The notes below the pieces were generated by a model that ran no database searches, was not told the DNA's origin, and saw only the letters and a program-made list of their open reading frames with translations. A DNA stretch of 64,000 nt from NCBI RefSeq assembly GCF_000970305.1, contig NZ_CP009517.1:3348001-3412000 (forward strand), read 5' to 3'. Both the position numbers and the translations under genes were made by a program. Source of the DNA: Methanosarcina barkeri 3. Lineage in GTDB: Archaea; Halobacteriota; Methanosarcinia; Methanosarcinales; Methanosarcinaceae. Position 1 is the first letter of the stretch. The number at the start of each line of letters is the position of its first letter. Below are positions 36,696-44,880 of the stretch, one piece after another.

Positions 36696-37098
36696 AGTCC
36701 TTACTCAGTGATAATCATTATATCGAATCTATTTTATGCACTTTTTTGTTTAATTTTTCAATTTGATAGGCAGTGTACCGCAAGTCTATTGATATAGTCA
36801 TTAACTACTAAAAAGCTTTGAATTTAAGTTAAAAAAATCAACAAAGAGAATAAACAATTTCATTTGAACCGGAAAAATGAAAAGGTAAAAAACAAAGGAA
36901 AAACAAGGAAAACAGGAAAAACAAGGAAAAAATAAGACCAAATAACCTTACTAGCTATACTGAGTCTTTTTTGTCACGCTCGACGCAGGAGAGCGCCTTA
37001 CACATATAAAAAGAGAGGACAGATCAAAAGAGAAACTATACGATTAAAAAGAAGATACTGCAAGACTTCCATATGAAAATTCCAAAACACGAATTAAT
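36696..37098. other. Spacer with direct-repeat copy 1
   Basis: Contains the first copy (36792-36835) of a 44-bp direct repeat whose second copy is at 37820-37863, and an A-rich run of AAAAACAAGG words (36890-36935). CGCTC / GAGCG near 36978-36995 could form a small hairpin. No gene seen. Confidence 0.6.
36792..36835 (+). repeat. 44-bp direct repeat, copy 1
   Basis: ATATAGTCATTAACTACTAA plus AAAGCTTTGAATTTAAGTTA plus AAAA. Near-identical to 37820-37863 (about four mismatches at the 5' end, the last 30 bases identical). The pair brackets the nuclease-fold gene. Confidence 0.9.
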
Positions 37099-37806
37099 TC
37101 ACTCTAATTCTGCCATTAAAGGCATATGATCACTTAGAGAGGTCCAATCTTCATATTTACCGACCGAAAACGATTTTCCACGAGCAACGAGATCTGAAGG
37201 CGCAAAAATGTAATCTATATGATAAGGAGTCTTTCTGTTTTTCCTGAAATACAGTGTCGGTTCCCTTTCAATCCCGAACTCTGTATTTGTAAAAGTATGA
37301 TACATACTGAAAATATCAAATTGTTCTAACAAATTAATTACATCAGTGAGTGTTCCGTAAAGAGGATATTTTTGATTCCCCTGATCCCAGATAACGTTCC
37401 AGTTAAAATCACCTGCAATAACCGTTGGAAATCTGAACAAATCTTTATAGTAGTTCAGTGACTTCCAAACTTCTCCAATGTATCTCCTTCCTGGGTCCTC
37501 TATATTATTCTGCGACCAGACAGCAATAAGATTCATGGCTTCACTGCCGTTCACTGTGACAGGAAGGATGTATCTGTAATTTTTACAATAAGACTCATGG
37601 ATTGAAATTTCAAAATCATTGAAACTGAAAACACCAAGCCCCTTGTTTCTGTTATCACCTATCCATAAAACATCATCGTAAAATTTATCGCTGAATTTAT
37701 CCGGATGCTCACATTCAGAAACAATTAATAAATCAGGATCAAATGGAAGAATGTGTTTGTATTTCTTCCGGAAAGCCATATTACAGTTCCAGGTTATGAT
37801 TTTCAT
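37099..37806 (-). CDS. Endonuclease/exonuclease/phosphatase-family protein
   Basis: A 235-residue enzyme of the EEP (DNase I/AP-endonuclease/inositol phosphatase) superfamily. All the metal-dependent catalytic motifs are visible: ITWNCN at the N-terminus, SECEH, GDFNWN, HIDYIF and the C-terminal SDHMPL. The superfamily cleaves phosphodiesters in nucleic acids or phosphates in lipids and sugars; which one cannot be said. No signal peptide, so it is cytoplasmic. The gene is bracketed by a 44-bp direct repeat, which suggests that it arrived or was duplicated as a unit. Confidence 0.9.
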   Translation of the reverse strand: MKIITWNCNMAFRKKYKHILPFDPDLLIVSECEHPDKFSDKFYDDVLWIGDNRNKGLGVFSFNDFEISIHESYCKNYRYILPVTVNGSEAMNLIAVWSQNNIEDPGRRYIGEVWKSLNYYKDLFRFPTVIAGDFNWNVIWDQGNQKYPLYGTLTDVINLLEQFDIFSMYHTFTNTEFGIEREPTLYFRKNRKTPYHIDYIFAPSDLVARGKSFSVGKYEDWTSLSDHMPLMAELE

Positions 37807-37819
37807 ATTAAGACTACTA

Positions 37820-37863
37820 ATACAGTCACTAGTTACTAAAAAGCTTTGAATTTAAGTTAAAAA
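37820..37863 (+). repeat. 44-bp direct repeat, copy 2
   Basis: Second copy of the repeat at 36792-36835; it starts 13 bases upstream of the EEP start codon, so it also covers that gene's promoter region. Confidence 0.9.
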
Positions 37864-37983
37864 GAAATTAAGTCTTTGCCGTTTCGATGAGTAAATTTCA
37901 TTACAAAAATAAACCTAATGAGATCAAAAATCATTATATTTAAGAAAAATTCCTAAAAACCTGATTTTATGACTTTATTTCAT

Positions 37984-38349
37984 TCATTCCACCAATTCCG
38001 TATCCTCATGCGAATAAGCCGGCGCACAGCAGCAGAGAATTTTCAGCGGCGTATTTCCTGTGTTTTGAATCCTGTGCGAAGTGCCAGGAGAAATACAAAC
38101 CGTATCTCCTTTTTTGACCTCGAATTCTTCAGAGCCAAGAGTCATTATCCCGCTGCCGTCTGTAATATGATAGATTTCTTCGGTCAGGTGGTGTTTGTGA
38201 AGAAGGGTTTTTCCTCCTGCTGGTACGGTAGCTTCGGCAAGGCTCTGGTTTGAGTTGCCGTGGACTGACGGATGCATGAGTTCACGAATAATTGAACCGT
38301 CTTTTGTAACGTAAGGTTCTATTTCTTCGTATCTGGTAAAGAACTGCAT
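37984..38349 (-). CDS. Single-domain cupin protein
   Basis: A 121-residue cupin. The first cupin motif carries metal ligands in HKHHLTEEIYHI (His51, His53, Glu57 or 58, His61) and the second in GTSHRIQN (His about 91), so it is probably a metal-binding beta-barrel. Such small cupins act as sugar isomerases, dioxygenases or binding proteins; the fold alone gives no reaction. Start ATG at 38349. It stands alone with AT-rich flanks. Confidence 0.88.
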   Translation of the reverse strand: MQFFTRYEEIEPYVTKDGSIIRELMHPSVHGNSNQSLAEATVPAGGKTLLHKHHLTEEIYHITDGSGIMTLGSEEFEVKKGDTVCISPGTSHRIQNTGNTPLKILCCCAPAYSHEDTELVE

Positions 38350-38502
38350 TATAAACTACTGAAAATCGCGATTATAACTATTTTTCCATTCAAAGGACTT
38401 TGCGTCTAAACTCTCTTATTTGGAACTTTTCTTGTAAAGCCATACCAGGCTCAAATTATTATATATGTTATACATTACTAATTATTAGTAGGAGAAGATT
38501 CG

Positions 38503-38535
38503 ATGAGTAATGATACTCGGAGCATGAAAATATGA
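38503..38535 (+). CDS. Ten-codon ORF overlapping the next start (possible original 5' end)
   Basis: ATG at 38503 follows AGGAGA by seven bases and encodes MSNDTRSMKI, then stops at TGA overlapping the ATG of the 91-residue ORF (ATGA). The last codons are a shortened copy of the 12-base repeat that opens the next frame, so this may be the true start of that gene put out of frame by repeat slippage. Confidence 0.4.
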   Translation: MSNDTRSMKI

Positions 38536-38807
38536 AAACAAATATGAAAACAAATGTGAAAACAAGTGTGAAAACAAATAAAAAACCAAATGTCGATAGC
38601 GAAAATATGAGTACTGATGTATTCACATATGTTATATGGGCTATCTTAATTTTAAGTCCGTTATACCTGCTTTATTTTTTATATTCGTTAGCTACAGGAG
38701 GTTCGATTACTAATAGCATGATACCTTCAATAGTTTTCTTCGTGGCTGGAGTAATTACATTATTTGATATCCTCGCAGTTCATCAAATAACGACTGTAAG
38801 AAAATGA
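38532..38807 (+). CDS. Small two-helix membrane protein with N-terminal repeats
   Basis: A 91-residue protein. Residues 1-20 are a lysine-rich repeat of M/V-K-T-N units coded by 12-base tandem repeats, followed by two transmembrane helices (about 33-52 and 62-82) and a short basic tail. Family not recognised. Its own ATG lacks a good ribosome-binding site; the nearest one serves an overlapping 10-codon ORF, so translation may be coupled or the 5' end may be frameshifted. The stop codon lies in a 14-bp repeat array. Confidence 0.65.
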   Translation: MKTNMKTNVKTSVKTNKKPNVDSENMSTDVFTYVIWAILILSPLYLLYFLYSLATGGSITNSMIPSIVFFVAGVITLFDILAVHQITTVRK

Positions 38808-38845
38808 TTGTGAGAAAATGATTGTGAGAAAATGATTGTGAGAAA
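38800..38845. repeat. 14-bp tandem repeat, 3 copies, including the stop codon
   Basis: AAAATGATTGTGAG is repeated three times; the first copy contains the Lys-stop codons (AAA TGA) of the small membrane protein gene. Confidence 0.93.
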
Positions 38846-39018
38846 TCAGCTTCTTATCACACATCATCTGTAATACATTTTCGTTTTAGTTTTATTGTTT
38901 TGAACTTCCGGAATCTGAAAAACCAAACTAATTTTGCACTTTCACCTAAAGTCCTCAATCTGCACTTGAAATAGAGAGAAAATAGGACTTTAGATGTAGC
39001 CCATTTAAGGGAGAAGTT

Positions 39019-39675
39019 TCAAAGGGGAGGTGTGGATTCATCTCCCTTCAGAAGTTCGGAAAAGAGTAAGGAGCAGCCAGGAATCTGTTTGATGTTTACC
39101 ATAATCATGTTTATATAGAAAGGCCCTCCGCGTTGAATGTCTATAGGTGAGGGGTCTACGAATTCCCATATGTCAACAGGATGTTTGAGATAAAAGGCCT
39201 CAAGTTCCGGGCTGTTTAAATGCATCCTGGATGGAAAACCTACGGCGTGGGCTATGGAACTTAAAAAAGATTCTGCTTCGGCATCCAGAAGGAATACAAA
39301 AAAGAAATATTCCCCATGAGGCAGGTCAAGCATGAACTTGACATCCGTACGAAGCTCGGAGAGTAAAAGATCCTGCGTGCTTTTTCTTAACACCATAAGA
39401 AGCAGCACCTTATCTTTAAAAAGGAGTTCCTGAACCGTGTCCGGCAGGAAAAGATCCCCAAAGACCAGTTCAAAATACTCATGATTCGTAGCCTTAAAAT
39501 CGTTTCTGATGAATAGTATGTCTTCATCGCTCAACAAAGAATAACCCATATTGCCCTGAGAATCAATTATTGGAGATTTTCCGGCAGAGATTTCTTTCCA
39601 GAACTTATCAAGAGCTTCATCGTCTATCCGGGATAACAGGTGTACACAGGTTCCGACATCAATATCTTTCAGCAC
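39019..39675 (-). CDS. Hypothetical protein, 218 aa
   Basis: A soluble, acidic 218-residue protein with an even mix of alpha and beta patterns, one Cys near each end, and no signal peptide or membrane helix. A GTG start at 39675 is six bases after GGGGGGG, a strong ribosome-binding site, and TATA-like TTATATAA boxes lie at 39775-39800. I do not recognise the family. The DLPHGEYFFFVFLLDAE and RGGPFYINMIMVNI segments look like buried beta-strands. It stands alone, so context gives no hint. Confidence 0.8.
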   Translation of the reverse strand: MLKDIDVGTCVHLLSRIDDEALDKFWKEISAGKSPIIDSQGNMGYSLLSDEDILFIRNDFKATNHEYFELVFGDLFLPDTVQELLFKDKVLLLMVLRKSTQDLLLSELRTDVKFMLDLPHGEYFFFVFLLDAEAESFLSSIAHAVGFPSRMHLNSPELEAFYLKHPVDIWEFVDPSPIDIQRGGPFYINMIMVNIKQIPGCSLLFSELLKGDESTPPL

Positions 39676-40025
39676 TAAAACCCCCCCATATTTAGGAATC
39701 GACTTCGATTAAAGAAGTACAGTAAAAGCCGATGGTTATCAAAACTAAGGTTTAAGATTATTAGTTCTTGAGTTTATATAAATAAAATATTATATAAATA
39801 CATAGTCCACAAAAAATAGTACTAAGGTTCTAGAGTTAAGGTAATAGAAAGAAAGATTAGAAGAAGTTCAATTAAAAAAAGTAAAGATCATTTGGAAGCG
39901 TATAATTAAATTGAAAAAAGAAAACGCAGTTGGAAAATAAGACAATTTGCTTTTATTTTACAATTATTCTTATAAAATAGTCAGAGTTTAATATCAAGCT
40001 TCATCACAGTTTTAGAAAAATTAGA

Positions 40026-40115
40026 AAAATTGGGAATTACAAAATTGGGAATTACAAAATTGGGAATTATAAAATTGGGAATTATAAAATTAGAAATTAT
40101 AAAAATTAGAAATTT
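40026..40115. repeat. 15-bp tandem repeat, about 6 copies, reaching the MinD stop codon
   Basis: AAAATTGGGAATTAC with T/A variants at 40026, 40041, 40056, 40071, 40086 and 40101. The last unit overlaps the stop and final codons of the MinD-like gene ending at 40106. The rest of the 39676-40025 spacer is AT-rich with promoter elements for the gene at 39675. Confidence 0.92.
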
Positions 40116-41038
40116 TTCATCTCGAGGGTTTTAGTTCCTTTCTGTTTATCCTGAATGTTCATAAGTATCTTTTCCATCCTGGTCCAGATTTGGCAGATCT
40201 GATCCGCAAACTCACTTTCATTTAAACACTTACTGCTTTTAACATACTCTATCAAGGTTTTTTCCTGAAGCATTGCCTTTGTTACAATATCATTATAAGG
40301 AAGCTTACCTATTACCGAAATTCCCAGTTTGGCACAGAAATTTTCAATCAGCTGAGTATTCTCTTCGTTTATGTCGTACTTGTTTATGCAGACAACAGTG
40401 GGAATCACGAAGTGAACAGTAAGTTCAAGAACTCTTTTAAGGTCATGGACTCCGGAAACAGTTGGTTCGCTTACCACCAGTACCAGATCCGCACCTGTAA
40501 TAGCTGAAATCGCGGAACAGCCTGTTCCAGGAGGCCCGTCAATTATAATCAAATCTTTATGATATTGTTCTGCAAGCTTTTTCGCGTTACTTCGAACAGC
40601 GCTCACAAGTTTTCCGCTTGTTTCTTCTCCTATGCCTAGACTCGCATGAGCCATAGGCCCAAAACGGGTTTCGGAAGAAAAAACCTGACCTGAAATCCTT
40701 TTTTCCATGGAGACTGCACCTTTTGGACATATAACGGTGCAGACAGCACATCCATCGCATCCGTAAGGGTCAACTTTGAAATTTCCACTCACAGCCCCAT
40801 ACCTGCAAAACTCTTTGCATCTTCCACACTCGATACAGAGTTCAGGGTCAATTCTGGCAACCTCAAGACCGTAGTAGTCTTCTTTTTCCAGAACTTTGGG
40901 TTTCAGGATAAGATGCATATCAGATGCATCCACATCGCAATCGGCAATAATAGCATTTTTTGCAAGCGAAGCAAAAGCTGCTGTAAGGGTTGTTTTTCCA
41001 GTTCCTCCTTTTCCGCTGATTACTGTAAGCTGCTTCAT
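40106..41038 (-). CDS. MinD-superfamily ATPase with inserted ferredoxin domain (copy 2)
   Basis: A 310-residue P-loop ATPase of the COG1149 type. A deviant Walker A GKGGTGKTT lies at residues 9-17, then an inserted 2[4Fe-4S] domain (CIECGRCKEFC and CDGCAVCTVIC, eight cysteines, about 68-110), then switch motif DGPPGTGCSA and the NKYD guanine-like motif. Such proteins come as adjacent pairs near NifX-like proteins and probably load or transfer Fe-S clusters or metals using ATP; this is not proven. The start overlaps the preceding gene by four bases (ATGA). A 15-bp array begins at its stop. Confidence 0.92.
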   Translation of the reverse strand: MKQLTVISGKGGTGKTTLTAAFASLAKNAIIADCDVDASDMHLILKPKVLEKEDYYGLEVARIDPELCIECGRCKEFCRYGAVSGNFKVDPYGCDGCAVCTVICPKGAVSMEKRISGQVFSSETRFGPMAHASLGIGEETSGKLVSAVRSNAKKLAEQYHKDLIIIDGPPGTGCSAISAITGADLVLVVSEPTVSGVHDLKRVLELTVHFVIPTVVCINKYDINEENTQLIENFCAKLGISVIGKLPYNDIVTKAMLQEKTLIEYVKSSKCLNESEFADQICQIWTRMEKILMNIQDKQKGTKTLEMKNF

Positions 41039-41892
41039 GTTCTCGCCTCCTCTGTATCTGCAAGCTGGAGTTTTATTGCCTCAAACATACCACGAAACTT
41101 CTCATTCCATTCAGGCATTTCTTGAACAAAGGGAATACCGCGAGAATAGAGCTCTGCAATTTTAAGATTGTTTGGGATCTTGAGAAGGATAGAAATTCCT
41201 TCGGCCTTGCAGTACTCTTCAACCCTTGAGTCTCCTAACCCCCAGCGGTTAATAACAACCCCAAAGGGAACTTTAAGCGACCTTACAACGTCTACGGCAA
41301 GCCTGAGGTCATGGAAACCAAAAGGGGTTGATTCAGTCACAAGCACACAATAATCCACATCTCCGATAGAGGCAATAACAGGGCAGGCAGTTCCGGGTGG
41401 GGCATCGAGAATTGCAGTTTTTCGGTCATCAACATATTTCTTAAGTGTCTTGATAACAGCTGATGTCATCGTTTCCCCGATATTTAAAAGCCCCCTGTAA
41501 AACTCAGGAGAACTTTCTCCTTTTGCTTTTTCGATTACTCCAAGGGATCTCTCAGATTCCCGGATTGCCTTTTCCGAGCAGAGGACAGCGCATCCTCCGC
41601 ACCCGTGGCAGAGAGAAGGGAAAAACAAAATTCTATCAGGAAGAGCAGCCAGAGCATTATAACGGCAAAAGTCCGAACATTGCCTGCATATACTGCATTT
41701 TTCCTGATTGATTACAGGCACCGGGCAAACGACATCTTCTACTTTTTCAAGGCCAAAGCCAAGGAAAAGATTACAGTTAGGTTCTTCCACATCACAGTCA
41801 AAAAGCTGTACATCTGAAAGAGAAAGAGCAAGGTTTAAGGAAACCGTAGTCTTCCCGGTTCCTCCTTTTCCACTTGCAATTGCAATTTTCAT
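41035..41892 (-). CDS. MinD-superfamily ATPase with inserted ferredoxin domain (copy 1)
   Basis: A 285-residue paralogue of the next gene: Walker A GKGGTGKTT at residues 8-16, an inserted ferredoxin domain with two four-cysteine motifs (CSICRQCSDFC, CHGCGGCAVLC), DAPPGTACP and NRWG. Starting at ATG 41892 gives the family N-terminus MKIAIASGKGG and has GGAG eight bases upstream; an ATG at 41910 overlaps the CDF gene by four bases (ATGA) and would add six residues. It likely forms a heterodimer with the following protein. Confidence 0.92.
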   Translation of the reverse strand: MKIAIASGKGGTGKTTVSLNLALSLSDVQLFDCDVEEPNCNLFLGFGLEKVEDVVCPVPVINQEKCSICRQCSDFCRYNALAALPDRILFFPSLCHGCGGCAVLCSEKAIRESERSLGVIEKAKGESSPEFYRGLLNIGETMTSAVIKTLKKYVDDRKTAILDAPPGTACPVIASIGDVDYCVLVTESTPFGFHDLRLAVDVVRSLKVPFGVVINRWGLGDSRVEEYCKAEGISILLKIPNNLKIAELYSRGIPFVQEMPEWNEKFRGMFEAIKLQLADTEEART

Positions 41893-41906
41893 ATCCGATC
41901 TCCATG

Positions 41907-43142
41907 TCATTTCATAGGAGTTGTGATTTCTTCGAAATTCTGGAACCTGTCCAGGACGTCTCTAGCAGTATCTACCCCATCGGGAATTTGCAGAATTTTT
42001 ACAAAATTATCTCGGAGCATGTAATATGGACCTTCCCCAACAGTTTTTACTGCAAGGACATTTGCTTTTTCTCTAATAATTAAGTCCACGGCTTTCATGC
42101 CTCCTTTTTTCTCAGAATTAAAAAACTGATTTTCGAAAATTTTCCAGTTCCCTACCCTACCCTCTTCAAGATCAACAAAGAGAAAATAAGGGGTTTTTCC
42201 AAGGTGTCCCGAAAGTTTTGCTTGAAACCCATTCATATCGAAAACTGGAAGAGCTAACCTAAAGTTCTTCCTTTGTACAGGCTTTACATTAACAACAATA
42301 TGCTCCAGGTTTTCCACTTCTTTTTTAACAGCCGTCTTGACTTCCTCTGAAAGCAGCTCCACCCTTTTCAGGTCGGTTTCACCCTCAACTTCAACCGTAG
42401 CTTCCCCGAAAACCACAAGTCCCGATTTTCGGAGTTTCAGATCTTCAAGTTTTATCAGGCCTGGAATACTGCGTATGTCTTTTTTAATTCTCTCACTTTC
42501 CTCTTCATCGAGCCAGGCATCCATCAGGGTGAGCACTGAATCCCTGGCACTTTCAACCCCCATTTTGAAAATCAAGAGAGAGATTACAATAGTACCGAAA
42601 CTGTCGAGTTTCGAGATCCCCAGCATAGAGCCAAGGACTGCCACAACAACTATCATCGAAGAAAATACATCCGTATAGGAATGCATAGCGTCAGCTATCA
42701 AAGACTGAGAGTTGATCCTTGTGCCTATGTTTCGTTTGTATATAGAAAGGCCATATATTGTAAGTACTGAAAAAACAGCTGTCACAAGAGCAAGCCCCTG
42801 AAATTCAAGCTGAGAAGTAGTATTTACGCCTGTAAAGCCTTCTTTTAACAGTTCAACGCCAGAAAACAGGATTAATAGAGAAACAAAGAGAGCTATGATA
42901 TTCTCTGCTTTGTAGTACCCATAAGGAAAATGCTTACCACTACTTTTAAGGCTTATCTTGAGCCCAATCCAGACTGCCAGAGATGCAAAAATGTCCAGAC
43001 CTGTATGGACAGCATCCGCAATCAAGACTGTGCTCCCGGAGTAAATACCCACAGCCCCTTTAACAAGAGCAAGAAGTGCAAGTGCCAGAGTTGCGTTCCT
43101 TGATGCTTTAATCCCGAGTTTCAAGCTTTCCTGTGCAATCAT
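41907..43142 (-). CDS. CDF-type cation efflux protein fused to a NifX-like domain
   Basis: A 411-residue protein. Residues 1-210 form a six-helix cation diffusion facilitator with both metal-site motifs (ADAVHTGLD and ADAMHSYTD); residues 215-295 are the usual cytoplasmic CDF domain. From about 297 on (RLALPVFDMNGFQAKLSGHLGKTPYFLFVDLEEG...) is a dinitrogenase-iron-molybdenum-cofactor (NifX/NifB C-terminal type) domain, an unusual extra. CDF proteins export Zn, Fe, Mn, Co or Ni with proton exchange. It is the first gene of an operon with two MinD-ferredoxin ATPases (ATGA overlaps), suggesting iron or Fe-S handling. Confidence 0.9.
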   Translation of the reverse strand: MIAQESLKLGIKASRNATLALALLALVKGAVGIYSGSTVLIADAVHTGLDIFASLAVWIGLKISLKSSGKHFPYGYYKAENIIALFVSLLILFSGVELLKEGFTGVNTTSQLEFQGLALVTAVFSVLTIYGLSIYKRNIGTRINSQSLIADAMHSYTDVFSSMIVVVAVLGSMLGISKLDSFGTIVISLLIFKMGVESARDSVLTLMDAWLDEEESERIKKDIRSIPGLIKLEDLKLRKSGLVVFGEATVEVEGETDLKRVELLSEEVKTAVKKEVENLEHIVVNVKPVQRKNFRLALPVFDMNGFQAKLSGHLGKTPYFLFVDLEEGRVGNWKIFENQFFNSEKKGGMKAVDLIIREKANVLAVKTVGEGPYYMLRDNFVKILQIPDGVDTARDVLDRFQNFEEITTPMK

Positions 43143-43287
43143 TTGAGATCCGTTTTAGTGAGTTATTGATTCTCACCACAATTCAGAAAATGAGTCTTTA
43201 AAAAGTCGAACATTTGGAAAATTGGTCTTTAGAAACTGAAACATTAAGAAAATTGAAACCCTTCTGACACTTTCTGGCAGTACTCAT

Positions 43288-43462
43288 TCGTGATATCGTG
43301 GTGCAATACTAATTAGTGATATCCAGCAGTGCAATACTAACTAGTGATATCGTGGTGCAATACTAACTAGTGATATCCAGCAGTGCAATACTAACTAGTG
43401 ATATCCAGCAGTGCAATACTAACTAGTGATATCCAGCAGTGCAATACTAACTAGTGATATCA
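43288..43462. repeat. 26-28-bp tandem repeat, about 6.5 copies, abutting a stop codon
   Basis: Units AGTGATATCCAGCAGTGCAA plus TACTAACT (28) alternate with AGTGATATCGTGGTGCAATA plus CTAACT (26). The last partial unit (AGTGATATCA) includes the stop codon of the NifX-like gene ending at 43460. The unit contains GATATC and ACTAGT palindromes. It lies between the NifX-like gene and the CDF operon. Confidence 0.95.
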
Positions 43463-43837
43463 GTGGTGGTGATGTTCCTCATGCCCGTGTTCAGAACAGG
43501 AGTTTTCAGCAGTTGCGCTATGGAGTTTTCCTGCTTTCCAGGCCTCATATGTATCTTTTACTGTACCTTCGGCCCCCACAAAAACCTTGATTCCATAGGA
43601 CTCGAACATAGTAACAGCCTTGAACCCAAGTCCGCCACAGAGCATGATATTCACTCCGTTCTTATGAAGGTACTCAGGGGGCAGCCCCACGCCTCCCATA
43701 TGCTCACTGGTGTTAGGAATAACAGTGACCTGGTTGGTCTCTGTGTCTATTAGAGTGTAAGTTGGAGCTTTTCCAAAATGCTGTTCAACAACACCTTCCA
43801 GACCATTTTCATCTCTTGTAGGAATACTTACTTTCAT
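43460..43837 (-). CDS. NifX/NifB-like dinitrogenase cofactor-domain protein with His tail
   Basis: A 125-residue single-domain protein of the dinitrogenase iron-molybdenum cofactor family: MKVSIPTRDENGLEGVVEQH start, FGKAPTYTLID, and PPEYLHKNGVNIMLCGGLGFKAV. The C-terminus HGHEEHHHH is a metal-binding tail. NifX-like proteins carry Fe-S or metallocluster precursors. ATG at 43837 has AGGTGAT five bases upstream; a frame to 43909 lacks a ribosome-binding site. It is near a second NifX-like gene and upstream of the CDF/MinD operon, on the same strand. Nitrogenase genes are not in the window, so a general Fe-S role is likely. Confidence 0.9.
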   Translation of the reverse strand: MKVSIPTRDENGLEGVVEQHFGKAPTYTLIDTETNQVTVIPNTSEHMGGVGLPPEYLHKNGVNIMLCGGLGFKAVTMFESYGIKVFVGAEGTVKDTYEAWKAGKLHSATAENSCSEHGHEEHHHH

Positions 43838-43909
43838 ATAATCACCTGTACTTTCTATCGCTTTATCAATAAGTAGTGTTTTTATCGGTATTTTTACTGT
43901 GAGATACAT

Positions 43910-44120
43910 TCTTGAGATTACATAGCTACTTATCTTTTTCAGAAATTAAAAGTAAATAGTTTCTTTTTTAATAAATTAAAAGAAATAATTCCCTTTTTTG
44001 GAATTTAAGGAAAAAATAATGCCGTTTTTCGGAAATTAAGAAAATAATACTGTTTTTCACACATGGAGGAATGTGTCCTTCTCAGAAATTTTGTTTTACT
44101 AACTTTATCAAGACTAGTGC
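43910..44120. other. Spacer between two NifX-like genes
   Basis: A/T-rich, with three loosely repeated GGAAATTAAG-AAAATAAT words (43940-44050). No gene. Confidence 0.35.
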
Positions 44121-44552
44121 TTAATTGCCTCTACCTATTCCTCTTCCCGCACCACCTCCTTTCATTCCCTTTCCCATGCTATTTCCTTTTCTCGTACCAA
44201 AACCGGGAGTGCTGTTGGGACTTTGGAGTGACTGGAGTTCTCCAGCCTCATACTGTCTGATAGCCTCTTGCACTGTACCCTTTACTCCTACTTGAACATC
44301 AATGCCAAGCTCCGAGAAAATAGAAAAAGCATTAGGTCCCACAGTACCTGTTAAGAGGACATGGACTCCTGCGTTTGCAATAATTTCCGCTGCCTTTATA
44401 CCGGTACCTCCAGAGGCGAATGCAGCTGCATTTGATATAGATTCCACACGTCTGGTCTCAGGATCATAAATTACAAAATAGCTGCATCTCCCAAACCTTG
44501 GGTCCACTCTGGAGTCGAGACCCTCACCACTGGCTGTTACGCAAATGTTCAT
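44121..44552 (-). CDS. NifX/NifB-like dinitrogenase cofactor-domain protein with Gly/Met tail
   Basis: A 143-residue member of the same family as the gene at 43460: MNICVTASGEGLDSRVDPRF, GRCSYFVIYD, and GVHVLLTGTVGPNAFSIFSE. The last 30 residues are Gly/Lys/Arg-rich with two Met (GNSMGKGMKGGGAGRGIGRG), perhaps disordered or metal-binding. ATG at 44552 follows AGGTGGAG; an in-frame start at 44585 is less likely. It probably cooperates with the NifX-like and MinD-ferredoxin proteins in Fe-S or metal trafficking. Confidence 0.9.
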   Translation of the reverse strand: MNICVTASGEGLDSRVDPRFGRCSYFVIYDPETRRVESISNAAAFASGGTGIKAAEIIANAGVHVLLTGTVGPNAFSIFSELGIDVQVGVKGTVQEAIRQYEAGELQSLQSPNSTPGFGTRKGNSMGKGMKGGGAGRGIGRGN

Positions 44553-44694
44553 TCTTTTTACTCCACCTGTTTCCTTTATGACCATATGTACTCAATAGTC
44601 CTGGAATCCTATTTTCTCTCATATGAGTAGAAGTATATATACGTTTCTGTGTGTATGGAAAACTATTGCATCTTTTCACATAAAAAGGAAAAAA

Positions 44695-44748
44695 TCTAAA
44701 AAATAAATCAAAAAATCTAAAAAATAAATCAAAAAAATCTAAAAACGG
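44695..44748. repeat. 18-19-bp A-rich tandem repeat, 3 copies
   Basis: AATCTAAAAAATAAATCAAA repeated three times, about 130 bases beyond the stop codon of the methylthiotransferase gene. The 44553-44880 spacer is otherwise AT-rich and empty. Confidence 0.8.
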
Positions 44749-44880
44749 TTAGCTTTTATAAAATACTTATATATAAGGAATTAAAAAATCAGAATTTCCT
44801 TAAGTATTTTTGAAGGAATTCAAAGTAGCCAGGATGAAAATTAGATATACACCTGTACCTGGCATCCCTCATTGAATTCC

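Noticed and set aside
43288-43462. Possible CRISPR array (regular 26-28 bp repeats)
   Set aside because: The units follow each other directly with no unique spacers, and no cas genes are present.
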